DNA of 6,520 nucleotides from Candidatus Cloacimonadota bacterium (GTDB lineage Bacteria; Cloacimonadota; Cloacimonadia; Cloacimonadales; TCS61): the NCBI GenBank assembly GCA_018654125.1, contig JABIME010000297.1, forward strand, positions 1 through 6,520, in the 5' to 3' direction. Position numbers and translations under genes: made by a program. Under the pieces are notes generated by a model. It was not told where the DNA came from. It searched no databases and saw nothing but the letters and a program-made list of their open reading frames with translations. Shown one piece after another: positions 1 through 6,520 of the stretch (position 1 is the stretch's first letter; each line of letters begins with the position of its first letter).

Positions 1-1
1 A

Positions 2-1150
2 AAAAATGGATCTACGTTTCTGGTAAAAAAAGCATATTGGCCATCAGCAGAAGTTTTTGCAGCTTCGTTCACTTTTAATGTTAATAAACTTCAAAAATGG
101 TCTTTTGGAAGAATGATTAGCAGTACATTTGAAGATATTCTAATATTTTACAAAGTTAAACATGTTTTTAATAATTTTTTAAGCAAGATGAAATATCTAT
201 TAACAAATATAGAAGAGTATTGGAACTTCGATGTAATAGATCAAATTGAAAGCAAACACGAGATAAAAAGCACTTTTTTCTTTGGAACAGAATCTAGCTC
301 AAATAAAGATGTTGACTACTCAATAAATAGCAATGATGTTCATAAAGAGTTAATGAGCAATCATACAAAAGGTAACGAAATAGCTCTATTAGCCTCTACT
401 AATTCAGGCAAACAAGATATCCTTCATAAACAAAAAAAACAACTAAGTAAGATTACGAGTGATGAATTGATGGGAGTTCGTCATGCTAATTATTGTTATG
501 ATTCTAGAATTACTCATGAATTTCATAAGAAGAATGGATTCATCTATAATTCTTCTGTTGGATTCAAACAAAAAGATGGCTTTATAAATGGTTTAGGATT
601 TCCTTTTTATCAATATGGTTCTCATAGTAATGACCTGCGAAGTAGTTTTGGGTGGCATTCTCTAGAGTTACCAATCGTGTTTATTGATGAACATCTAAAG
701 CTCTCTAACTCTAGTATTATTCCATTTGAAAGCGCAAAAGAAATCGTAGATCATCTTATCGAATCAGTTGAATTTAATAATGGATTTATCTCATTTAACT
801 ATTCTATTTCAAACTTTAATGAGATTATCTACAATAAGGAGCTTCTTAATTATACGATTGAGGAGATCAGACCTAAAAATGTATTTATCGCTACTCTAAT
901 GGAGATTGCACAATGGTGGAAAAAAAGAGAGAGTATCGAAATTTTTGATAGTGAAGAGAGATTCTATCTCTATTTCCCTTCCCAAACCACAAAATTTACA
1001 ATAAGTGTTTTTGGTAATTATGACGTTGCTCAGGTTAATCATGCAAAAGCCGAAATTGTTGGGAATGATATTCATTTTTTCAATATTAAATTGGATTCAA
1101 AAATAGAAGTAGTCCTAAAGAAAAAATTAACAATCGTGGAAGAAGAATGA
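2..1150 (+). CDS. Polysaccharide deacetylase-like protein, probably inactive; 5' end outside window
   Basis: The frame is open from base 2, so the gene starts before the window. The ATG at 113 is internal: its only GGAAG lies one base upstream, and family-like sequence continues before it. The 382 visible residues follow the layout of NodB-like deacetylases of the THDVD class: WPSA (38-49), the THDVD position, YWNFDVIDQIE and IKSTFFFG (about 218-286), the EIGLHGS position, GVR (473-481), GFPF, LPIVFID (677-697) and a final strand ending NFNE (812-823). A C-terminal module of about 95 residues follows, starting near ATLMEIAQWW. The family hydrolyses N-acetyl groups on cell-surface polysaccharides using an Asp-His-His metal site. 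Here THDVD reads TFNVN (71-85), EIGLHGS reads EIALLAS (377-397), and the late Trp-His reads Tyr-Ser (800-805). The fold assignment is fairly secure; loss of activity is inferred from alignment by memory. The gene overlaps the next by ATGA, placing it in a glycan-synthesis operon. Confidence 0.8.
   Translation, partial: KNGSTFLVKKAYWPSAEVFAASFTFNVNKLQKWSFGRMISSTFEDILIFYKVKHVFNNFLSKMKYLLTNIEEYWNFDVIDQIESKHEIKSTFFFGTESSSNKDVDYSINSNDVHKELMSNHTKGNEIALLASTNSGKQDILHKQKKQLSKITSDELMGVRHANYCYDSRITHEFHKKNGFIYNSSVGFKQKDGFINGLGFPFYQYGSHSNDLRSSFGWHSLELPIVFIDEHLKLSNSSIIPFESAKEIVDHLIESVEFNNGFISFNYSISNFNEIIYNKELLNYTIEEIRPKNVFIATLMEIAQWWKKRESIEIFDSEERFYLYFPSQTTKFTISVFGNYDVAQVNHAKAEIVGNDIHFFNIKLDSKIEVVLKKKLTIVEEE
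1138..1142 (+). promoter_or_regulatory. Ribosome binding site for the double glycosyltransferase gene
   Basis: GGAAG followed by AAGA lies 4 bases before the ATG at 1147, inside the last codons of the deacetylase-like gene. The spacing is short, and the start codon overlaps the upstream TGA stop as ATGA. Reinitiation by ribosomes ending the upstream gene is therefore likely to contribute. The start is also supported by the protein beginning directly with a Rossmann-type strand (MKKLLLIAYFYPP). Confidence 0.55.
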
Positions 1151-3516
1151 AAAAATTATTATTGATCGCATATTTTTATCCACCCTTAGGAGGACCAGGT
1201 GTTCAGCGTCCATCAAAATTGGTCAAACATCTTCATAAACAAGATGTTTCTACAGATGTTATAACTGTTAATGATATCGTTTTTCATTCAACCGATAACA
1301 AGTTATTAAAGGAAGATAAGGCTCACAAAACTATTAGAACAACATCTTTGGATCTGATGTCTATTCTTAAGAAAATATCAAAACCTAAAACTAATAAAGC
1401 TGTTTATTTTAGTACACCCGAAAAGTATAAAAAAATTATTAGGAACATTTTCCCTATCGATGATAAAATCGGCTGGCTTCCATTTGTAATTAACGCTGGT
1501 AAAAAACTTATTAAAAGCAACGATTATGATGCAATAATGGCAACAATGGGTCCATATACAAGTGGAGTTGCAGCATATAAACTTGCAAAAGCAAATAAAT
1601 TACCACTTATTGTAGATTATCGAGATCATTGGACGTTGAATCCATATATAACTTTTTTTTCTAAATTTCATAAAAGTTATGCTGTGAAATGGGAAAAGAG
1701 AATTTTGCAATATGCTTCTGTGATCACTGTTGTAAGCAAAACAATGAAAAATGATCTTATAAGTGAATTTGGTGAGCAGATTGAAAACAAGATAGAGGTT
1801 ATTTATAATGGTTGGGATGCTGATGATTTTTCTAATTTTGTTATTCATAATAATAAAAAAATAACAATAAAATATATCGGTAACTTCTATGGGCATCGAA
1901 GCCTAAAATATTTTATAGATGCTTTAGAATTATTACATTCACAAAATAAATTAACTGATGATCTTGTTATTCAATTCACCGGAAATTATTATGCAGAAAC
2001 TATCGATCACATCACAAGATCTAAAGTATCACATCTAATTAAAGTTAATCCTCAAATCGAGCATAAAGATGCAATAAAATCACTTATGAACTGTGATGCG
2101 CTATTATTGTTTATTGCCTCATACAAAGGGCATGGTGTTCTTACCGGTAAATTATTTGAGTATTTACGTAGTGGGAAGGAGATACTTGCCATGGTTCCCC
2201 CAAAAGGTGAAGCTGCAGAAGTTCTAAAACAAAATGATCATAATCTGATTTGTGAAATGGAAAATGTTGAATCTATTGCTAATAATTTTCTGAAGTTAAT
2301 AAAAATTCTTAATAATAATAATACAGAACGTAAAATAAATTCAAAGTTTAGCAGAGAAAATCAAACAAATAAATTCCTTGATTTTGTTGAGAAGAGATTA
2401 GATAACAGAAAAAAGATCAAAATCGTTCATATACAACTATTACCGCTATTATCTGGTGTACAAAATGTGATGCTGAAAATCTTAAAATCGTTAGATAGAA
2501 ATAAATATGAGATTTATGTGATCTCTAAACCAGATGGCCCATTGGTAGAAAAAGTTAAAGAATTAGGTTATAATTTTATTCCAATCAGATCTTTCAGGCG
2601 CAGTATCTCCATACTGGATATTTTTGCTTTTATAAAATTGATCAGGGTTTTTAAAATACATAAATTTGATATAGTTCACACACATTCATCTAAACCTGGA
2701 TTTATTGGTAGAATTGCAGCTCGAATTGCCAGAGTGCCCAAAATTATTCATTCTGTTCATGGATTCCCGTTTCATTATGCTCAACCTAAACCAATTCGAG
2801 TTTTCTATCAGGTTCTAGAAAAATTAGTTTCACCATTTTGTGATAAGATGATCTTTGTTAATAATTATGAACGAGAATTTGCAATAAATAGTAAGATAGT
2901 AAAGGAAGATAAAGCATTAACTATTTTAAATGGAATTGAATTTAGTGATGGAAAGATGATAATCACTAATAAGAAAGAAGATGATACTTTTGTTATTGGT
3001 AGTGTTTTGCGATTTGAGAAAATAAAAAATATCATTAATACAATCAATGTTGCCATTAATGTATGTAAGAATAACAAAAGAATTGTTTTTTACTTCATTG
3101 GTGATGGTAAGTTGTTTGATACATGTAACCAAATGGTTGTAGATAGTAAGCTTGAAGAGAATATAATATTTCCTGGTTGGCAGAACAATATTAAAGAATG
3201 GTTAGCTAAATTTGATGCTTACTTATTATTCTCAATTGCAGAAGGATTATCCATTTCTATTCTAGAAGCTATGTCTATGAGTTTACCAATTATTGCTTCG
3301 AATGTTAAAGGGAATAATGAACTTGTATCCGATTCTAACGGTATATTGATCCCAGTTAATGACATTGACAGATTGTCAGCTGTTTTATTATCTCTTCCCG
3401 ATAAAAAGGAGAAACTGAAAGAGTGGGGAGAAAATTCCCGAAAATTGGTTGAAGAAAAATTTAATATTAAGGATTTTGTAAAAAAATATGAAGAAGTATA
3501 CACAAAGGAAAAATAA
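1147..3516 (+). CDS. Tandem double GT4-type glycosyltransferase (two GT-B units fused)
   Basis: This 789-residue protein is about twice the usual length of a single GT4 enzyme and holds two full units. Unit 1 (about 1-415) opens with a strand and the loop YPPLGGPGVQRPSK (11-24). It continues with VDYRDHW (156-162), ITVVSKTM (193-200), VIYNGWD (218-224), the second-half start IKYIGNFYGHRSL (241-253), and a donor-site stretch GVLTGKLFEYLRSGK (330-344). Unit 2 (about 423-789) opens IKIVHIQLLPLLSGVQ and has FDIVHTHSSKPG (507-518), SVHGFPFH (536-543), ILNGIEF (593-599), IGSVLRFEKIKN (617-628), IGDG (651-654) and a canonical E-x7-E, EGLSISILE (699-707). GT4 enzymes are retaining, transfer sugars from nucleotide donors, and work at the cytoplasmic face of the membrane, here presumably on a lipid-linked glycan. 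No Met lies at the junction, so unit 2 is not a separate in-frame gene with a standard start. Donor and acceptor sugars cannot be read from sequence. Confidence 0.9.
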   Translation: MKKLLLIAYFYPPLGGPGVQRPSKLVKHLHKQDVSTDVITVNDIVFHSTDNKLLKEDKAHKTIRTTSLDLMSILKKISKPKTNKAVYFSTPEKYKKIIRNIFPIDDKIGWLPFVINAGKKLIKSNDYDAIMATMGPYTSGVAAYKLAKANKLPLIVDYRDHWTLNPYITFFSKFHKSYAVKWEKRILQYASVITVVSKTMKNDLISEFGEQIENKIEVIYNGWDADDFSNFVIHNNKKITIKYIGNFYGHRSLKYFIDALELLHSQNKLTDDLVIQFTGNYYAETIDHITRSKVSHLIKVNPQIEHKDAIKSLMNCDALLLFIASYKGHGVLTGKLFEYLRSGKEILAMVPPKGEAAEVLKQNDHNLICEMENVESIANNFLKLIKILNNNNTERKINSKFSRENQTNKFLDFVEKRLDNRKKIKIVHIQLLPLLSGVQNVMLKILKSLDRNKYEIYVISKPDGPLVEKVKELGYNFIPIRSFRRSISILDIFAFIKLIRVFKIHKFDIVHTHSSKPGFIGRIAARIARVPKIIHSVHGFPFHYAQPKPIRVFYQVLEKLVSPFCDKMIFVNNYEREFAINSKIVKEDKALTILNGIEFSDGKMIITNKKEDDTFVIGSVLRFEKIKNIINTINVAINVCKNNKRIVFYFIGDGKLFDTCNQMVVDSKLEENIIFPGWQNNIKEWLAKFDAYLLFSIAEGLSISILEAMSMSLPIIASNVKGNNELVSDSNGILIPVNDIDRLSAVLLSLPDKKEKLKEWGENSRKLVEEKFNIKDFVKKYEEVYTKEK
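2311..2322 (+). repeat. Short AAT trinucleotide run in the inter-domain region
   Basis: Four in-frame AAT codons encode Asn389-Asn392, just before the end of glycosyltransferase unit 1 and about 30 residues before unit 2. This polar low-complexity patch fits a flexible surface loop near the linker. Changes in copy number would keep the reading frame, so it is not a switch. Such runs are common in AT-rich genomes. Confidence 0.5.
3504..3509 (+). promoter_or_regulatory. Ribosome binding site for the WecA/TagO-type gene
   Basis: AAAGGA lies in the last codons of the double glycosyltransferase gene, 12 bases before the ATG at 3522. That spacing is a little long but usable. The 5-base gap between stop and start leaves no room for a separate promoter, so the gene is probably read on the same transcript. 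Confidence 0.55.
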
Positions 3517-3521
3517 ATAGT

Positions 3522-4556
3522 ATGGTTAAATTTTTTATAGCTACAATAGTAGGCTCATTTATTTTAACCTATCTATTTACTCCACTAAGTATTAAATTAT
3601 CAAAAAAATGGAATTTAGTTGATCATCCAGATCAGAGAAAGATCCATATTGTTCCTACACCAATTGCAGGTGGATTGTCATTTGGTATTCCCATGATACT
3701 AATGCAGTTGATGATATTTTTTATAATTCCTGAGCTTGGTTCTAAATTGCTTTATTTGGCAGCAGGAAGCACAATGATGTTGCTTTTAGGTTTTCTTGAT
3801 GATAAAACAAAGATAACTGCGAATTATAAATTATTAATTCAAATAATCATAATTACATTTATCTATTTTTCGGGTTTTAAAATTGATTTATTAACTAATC
3901 CGTTTGGTAAAGCATTTGAATTGGGCTACTTCTCTTTTCCTTTTACATTATTATGGTTTTTGCTGGTTGTTAACGCTTTTAATCTTATTGATGGGCTTGA
4001 TGGTTTAGCTTCTGGAATTGCAATAATCGTAGCTATAGTGTTGTTATCTGTTGGATTCATGAAATCAAATACACTTATTATCTTCTCATCATTAACGTTA
4101 ATTGGAACAAATCTGGCTTTTTTAAAATATAATTTTTATCCCGCAAAAATTTTTATGGGTGATACTGGAAGCCTTTTTTTAGGATTTAATATTGCTGCGA
4201 TCTCTATAATTGGGAAAGGTGAATTTAAAGGAATTACTTCGATGACTCTTTTAGTACCGATAATCGCATTAGCAATTCCAATTATGGATACTGCGTTTGC
4301 AATATTTAGAAGAGTAAATAAAAAAAAGAATATATTTCAAGCAGATAAAGAACATATTCATCATAAACTTCATGAAATAGGATTATCTCAAAAACATATT
4401 GCTCTGATAAGTTATTTCATAACAGTACTTTTTGGTTTGATCGCATTTGGTTTTTCATTTTCATCTAAAAAACTGCTACTTTCAATTTTATTAATTCTAT
4501 TATTTACCCTGCTTATTGTCGTTTATAAAATTTTCAAAAAGGAATTTAAAAAATGA
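3522..4556 (+). CDS. Polyprenyl-phosphate HexNAc-1-phosphate transferase, WecA/TagO family
   Basis: This integral membrane enzyme moves a sugar-1-phosphate from a UDP-sugar to undecaprenyl phosphate, the first step of O-antigen, enterobacterial common antigen, teichoic acid or capsule assembly. The 344 residues match the family's usual length, with about 11 hydrophobic segments (near 4-22, 50-70, 75-91, 105-119, 139-157, 164-178, 184-200, 219-231, 240-261, 294-312, 318-336). The family motifs are present in order: VDHPDQRKIHIVPTPIAGG (33-51), the Mg-binding FLDDK with Asp93-Asp94, NAFNLIDGLDGLA (151-163), FMGDTGS (211-217), and the cytoplasmic-loop EHIHHKL (277-283). The last motif is typical of members using UDP-GlcNAc (WecA, TagO), rather than the muramyl-pentapeptide enzyme MraY. 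GlcNAc or another UDP-HexNAc is therefore the likely donor, as an inference. It lies 5 bases after the double glycosyltransferase and overlaps the next gene by ATGA. The exact pathway name cannot be chosen from this window, so no symbol is given. Confidence 0.93.
   Translation: MVKFFIATIVGSFILTYLFTPLSIKLSKKWNLVDHPDQRKIHIVPTPIAGGLSFGIPMILMQLMIFFIIPELGSKLLYLAAGSTMMLLLGFLDDKTKITANYKLLIQIIIITFIYFSGFKIDLLTNPFGKAFELGYFSFPFTLLWFLLVVNAFNLIDGLDGLASGIAIIVAIVLLSVGFMKSNTLIIFSSLTLIGTNLAFLKYNFYPAKIFMGDTGSLFLGFNIAAISIIGKGEFKGITSMTLLVPIIALAIPIMDTAFAIFRRVNKKKNIFQADKEHIHHKLHEIGLSQKHIALISYFITVLFGLIAFGFSFSSKKLLLSILLILLFTLLIVVYKIFKKEFKK
4539..4543 (+). promoter_or_regulatory. Ribosome binding site for the beta-propeller gene
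   Basis: AAGGA, preceded by more A residues, lies 9 bases before the ATG at 4553 and inside the end of the WecA/TagO-type gene. Spacing and sequence are good. They support 4553 as the start even though it overlaps the upstream stop (ATGA). The signal-peptide-like N-terminus right after this ATG confirms the choice. Confidence 0.7.
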
Positions 4557-4606
4557 AAAAGAAATTTATTGTTGTTTTAATGCTGATCTCTGTAAGTATT
4601 TTTGCA
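4553..4606 (+). other. Signal peptide coding segment of the propeller protein
   Basis: The first 18 residues have three lysines, then a run rich in Ile, Val, Leu and Phe, ending Ser-Ile-Phe-Ala before Leu-Lys-Asn-Trp. This is the n-h-c layout of a Sec signal. Ala18 is the best cleavage site, although Ile at -3 is not ideal. An uncleaved anchor cannot be excluded. The absence of Cys argues against a lipoprotein. Confidence 0.7.
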
Positions 4607-6520
4607 CTTAAGAATTGGCAGGTTTATACAAATACTACTCATATTTTTGATGTTATAGAATCTGAAAATAAGATACAGATTGCTACATGGGGTGGATTAG
4701 TTAGTTATGATACAAACACAAACTCGTTTGGTGAAACACTAACAACAATCGATGGGTTGGCAGATAACGATATAAGGTCGCTAGATTATTTAGAAAATTC
4801 GCATCAATTACTTGTTGGAACTGCTGGTAGCGGCATAAACAGAATTGATGAAAGTGGTTTTTTAACTCCTCTCACAGAAACTCTCGGTTTGCAATCGGAT
4901 ATTATTAACAAGATAACGCACAATGATTCTCTTATCTTTGTTGCAACAAAATTTGGTGTCAGTTGCTTCAAAGATGATCCAGGCTTTCCATTCCCACTTT
5001 TATTAAAAAATTTTAATATAGATTCCGGTTTGTCCGCTGATGATATTACTTCTATGCAATTAACCGCTGATGGAAACATCTATTTTGGAAGTGTTGCCGG
5101 AGTTGATTATGTGCACATCGATTCGATGGAAGTGTCAACCAACTGGTATCATTTAAATGAGGGCAACTCAATTTTACCAAGTAATAACGTAACTTCAATT
5201 TCTATTAGGAATGGAAAGGTTGCTTTTGGAACTGATTCCGGTATATTTCTGTCAAATGACCTTAATGATCCTGCCCAGGCAGTAATAGTTGATGAAGGAT
5301 TAGCAATTTATCCTGTTTATGTAGACGATCAATTAAATTTATTGTACAGCTATGGTATTTGGGATCTTGATAGGTTAGTTTTAACAGACACTATGGATAT
5401 TGCCATCACAATGATCTCAGATAGTGAAGATATTACAACTTGGAATAAGAATGAAAGTGGATTGACCACATCTAAAATTAAAGGATTTAAAGAGATAAAT
5501 GGGCAAATAGCTGCATTTACATGGGGAGAAGGAATATTCTTTTTTTCTGAGAATGAGTGGAACACAAACGTAAAAGCAAACTGTATTTCAGCCAATTTAA
5601 TAACAGATATAGAGATTGATCACAATAGTACTTTATGGCTATCTTCAGGTTATTATGGATTACAGCAATTAGGTAGAGGAACAAAGGGTGTAAGTAGTTT
5701 TGATGGTAATATTTGGAAGAATTATACATCAGAAAAATATCCAGGTTTAAGAAACAATAATGTGTATGATATCGCAATTGATAGTAGCAATAGAAAATGG
5801 TTTTCATGTTGGCAATTTATAACACCCGGAAATGGTGGAATAAGTACAATGAGTCATGGACAGGATGAATTTTCATTTCTCACAGATTTTCCCTCATCTT
5901 ATACAGCTAAGCTAACTCCAGAAAATAATAGGATGTGGATTTCATATATGGGTGGAGTTGCCATTGCCGAAACTGTAAATAATATCTCTATCTCTGATAC
6001 TTTCCAAACAGAATTTGATGAAAACCAATATAATATAATGTCGTTAATTAGTGATAATTATAGATTTTTTGGAACTCTTAATAAGGGAGTACAATATTGG
6101 GATAATGATACTGACCCAGTTACTAGTGGTCAATACTGGGTTTACCCACCTTCATCGGAATTACGAACTGGTTTGATTCATGCATTGGAATCTAGAAATA
6201 TTGATGGAATTGAAGAAATCTGGGTAGCTTCTGGCACAGGGCTTTTTATGTTTGATGGCATTGATTGGTTTTGGTTTGGTACAACAATTAAAAAGAAAGT
6301 CTGGTTCGATAATGATTGGTTTTGGAATGAGGATAATCCTGATCCAGAATATTGGTATTATGAAGGACAAGAAAGGCTATATGGATCTATCCCAACATAT
6401 CCAACAACGCTATTTGTTGACCCATTTGGAATGATCTGGATAGGAACACAAGATGCAGGTATTACAATATTCGATACAAGTAGAGATAAATTTATTAACT
6501 TAACTACAGAGAATACACCG
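4553..6520 (+). CDS. Exported Reg_prop-like double beta-propeller protein; 3' end outside window
   Basis: The frame is open from 4553 to the last base (656 codons) with no stop, so the C-terminus is missing. The N-terminus is a signal peptide: Lys2-4, hydrophobic 5-17, likely cut after Ala18. There is no lipobox Cys. The mature part is a chain of propeller blades of the type found in two-component-regulator propellers. Each has a strand ending in a G-x-GG/AG-I/L turn, for example IQIATWGGLVSYD (41-53), LLVGTAGSGINRID (87-99), KVAFGTDSGIF (222-232), MWISYMGGVAIAE (461-473), IWVASGTGLFMFDG (556-569) and MIWIGTQDAGITIFD (627-641). Linkers such as GLADNDIRSLDY (68-79), GLSADDITSMQL (159-170) and GLRNNNVYDIAID (398-410) precede several blades. 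About 12 blades can be counted, which would suit two seven-bladed propellers. It is probably periplasmic or at the cell surface. No kinase is visible; the missing end might hold a sorting domain, a kinase or nothing more. A PorZ-like role is possible but unproven. Confidence 0.85.
   Translation, partial: MKKKFIVVLMLISVSIFALKNWQVYTNTTHIFDVIESENKIQIATWGGLVSYDTNTNSFGETLTTIDGLADNDIRSLDYLENSHQLLVGTAGSGINRIDESGFLTPLTETLGLQSDIINKITHNDSLIFVATKFGVSCFKDDPGFPFPLLLKNFNIDSGLSADDITSMQLTADGNIYFGSVAGVDYVHIDSMEVSTNWYHLNEGNSILPSNNVTSISIRNGKVAFGTDSGIFLSNDLNDPAQAVIVDEGLAIYPVYVDDQLNLLYSYGIWDLDRLVLTDTMDIAITMISDSEDITTWNKNESGLTTSKIKGFKEINGQIAAFTWGEGIFFFSENEWNTNVKANCISANLITDIEIDHNSTLWLSSGYYGLQQLGRGTKGVSSFDGNIWKNYTSEKYPGLRNNNVYDIAIDSSNRKWFSCWQFITPGNGGISTMSHGQDEFSFLTDFPSSYTAKLTPENNRMWISYMGGVAIAETVNNISISDTFQTEFDENQYNIMSLISDNYRFFGTLNKGVQYWDNDTDPVTSGQYWVYPPSSELRTGLIHALESRNIDGIEEIWVASGTGLFMFDGIDWFWFGTTIKKKVWFDNDWFWNEDNPDPEYWYYEGQERLYGSIPTYPTTLFVDPFGMIWIGTQDAGITIFDTSRDKFINLTTENTP
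6262..6325 (+). repeat. In-frame 13-base direct repeat in a Trp-rich insert
   Basis: The 13-mer TGATTGGTTTTGG occurs at 6262-6274 and again at 6313-6325. The copies are 51 bases (17 codons) apart and in the same frame, giving Asp-Trp-Phe-Trp twice (571-574 and 588-591). The stretch lies between two propeller blades and is rich in Trp and Tyr. It may be a small local duplication or simply a repeated aromatic motif. The bases between the copies do not otherwise look duplicated. Confidence 0.6.

Noticed and set aside
432..1660. Homopolymer runs (A8 at 432-439, T8 at 1653-1660, several 7-mers elsewhere) as phase-variation switches
   Set aside because: Runs of 7-8 A or T are expected by chance in DNA this AT-rich. 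They are scattered mid-gene, every frame is intact, and there is no long G or C tract.
1600..1896. Reverse-strand open frame of 98 codons
   Set aside because: It lies wholly inside the strongly supported double glycosyltransferase on the other strand. It has no recognisable motif and is explained by AT-rich codons read backwards.
2380..2430. Separate start for glycosyltransferase unit 2
   Set aside because: No ATG or GTG in frame and no clear ribosome site lies at the domain junction, so a fused product is the simpler reading.
2865..3503. Three reverse-strand open frames (2865-3077, 2926-3132, 3219-3503)
   Set aside because: All are antisense to glycosyltransferase unit 2, overlap each other or are featureless, and lack convincing family signals.
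3522..4556. MraY (peptidoglycan lipid I synthase)
   Set aside because: The EHIHHKL loop motif and the glycan-operon context, with no mur or fts genes nearby, fit the WecA/TagO branch better.
4804..6434. Reverse-strand open frames (4804-5079, 5350-5595, 5517-5807, 6161-6370) and a + frame at 6252-6434
   Set aside because: They are shadows of the long propeller frame, which has blade repeats and a signal peptide throughout. The 6252 frame is just that gene read in a different + frame.
1..6520. CRISPR arrays, tRNA or rRNA genes, insertion sequences, riboswitches and terminators
   Set aside because: No spaced repeats, cloverleaf, transposase, terminal inverted repeats or hairpin plus T-tract were seen; nearly all bases are in the four genes.

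Overview
This is a compact, AT-rich (roughly one-third G+C by eye), single-strand stretch of bacterial DNA. It carries four tandem genes, all on the + strand, with almost no non-coding sequence. The first gene is cut by the left window edge and the last by the right edge. The standard genetic code fits: TGA and TAA act as stops and Trp is TGG. The lineage cannot be fixed from the sequence. The gene styles (a THDVD-class deacetylase homologue, a GPGVQRP-type glycosyltransferase and a large exported two-component-regulator-type beta-propeller) suggest a low-GC diderm of the FCB type (Bacteroidota or Cloacimonadota-like). This is an inference.

Layout. (1) 2-1150: C-terminal part of a polysaccharide-deacetylase-like protein. 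Its reading frame runs in from before the window, and the metal and catalytic positions of the fold appear to be replaced. (2) 1147-3516: a 789-residue protein made of two complete GT4-type (GT-B fold) glycosyltransferases in one chain. (3) 3522-4556: a polytopic WecA/TagO-type polyprenyl-phosphate HexNAc-1-phosphate transferase, which would start glycan assembly on undecaprenyl phosphate. (4) 4553-6520 and beyond: an exported protein of Reg_prop-like beta-propeller blades, at least 656 residues, open at the right edge.

How they fit together. Genes 1/2 and 3/4 overlap by ATGA and genes 2/3 are 5 bases apart, so this looks like one translationally coupled operon. Gene 3 would load the first sugar phosphate on the lipid carrier, the two domains of gene 2 would add later sugars, and gene 1 belongs to a family that normally modifies such glycans. 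The exported propeller overlaps the initiating transferase. It could be an unrelated passenger, or a surface or periplasmic protein that works with the glycan, as PorZ of the type IX secretion system does with A-LPS. No RNA genes, mobile elements, CRISPR arrays, terminators or internal promoters were seen. No gap between genes is longer than 5 bases.

The points most worth a second look are the apparently dead deacetylase, the tandem glycosyltransferase fusion, and the coupling of a glycan-initiating enzyme to an exported double-propeller protein.
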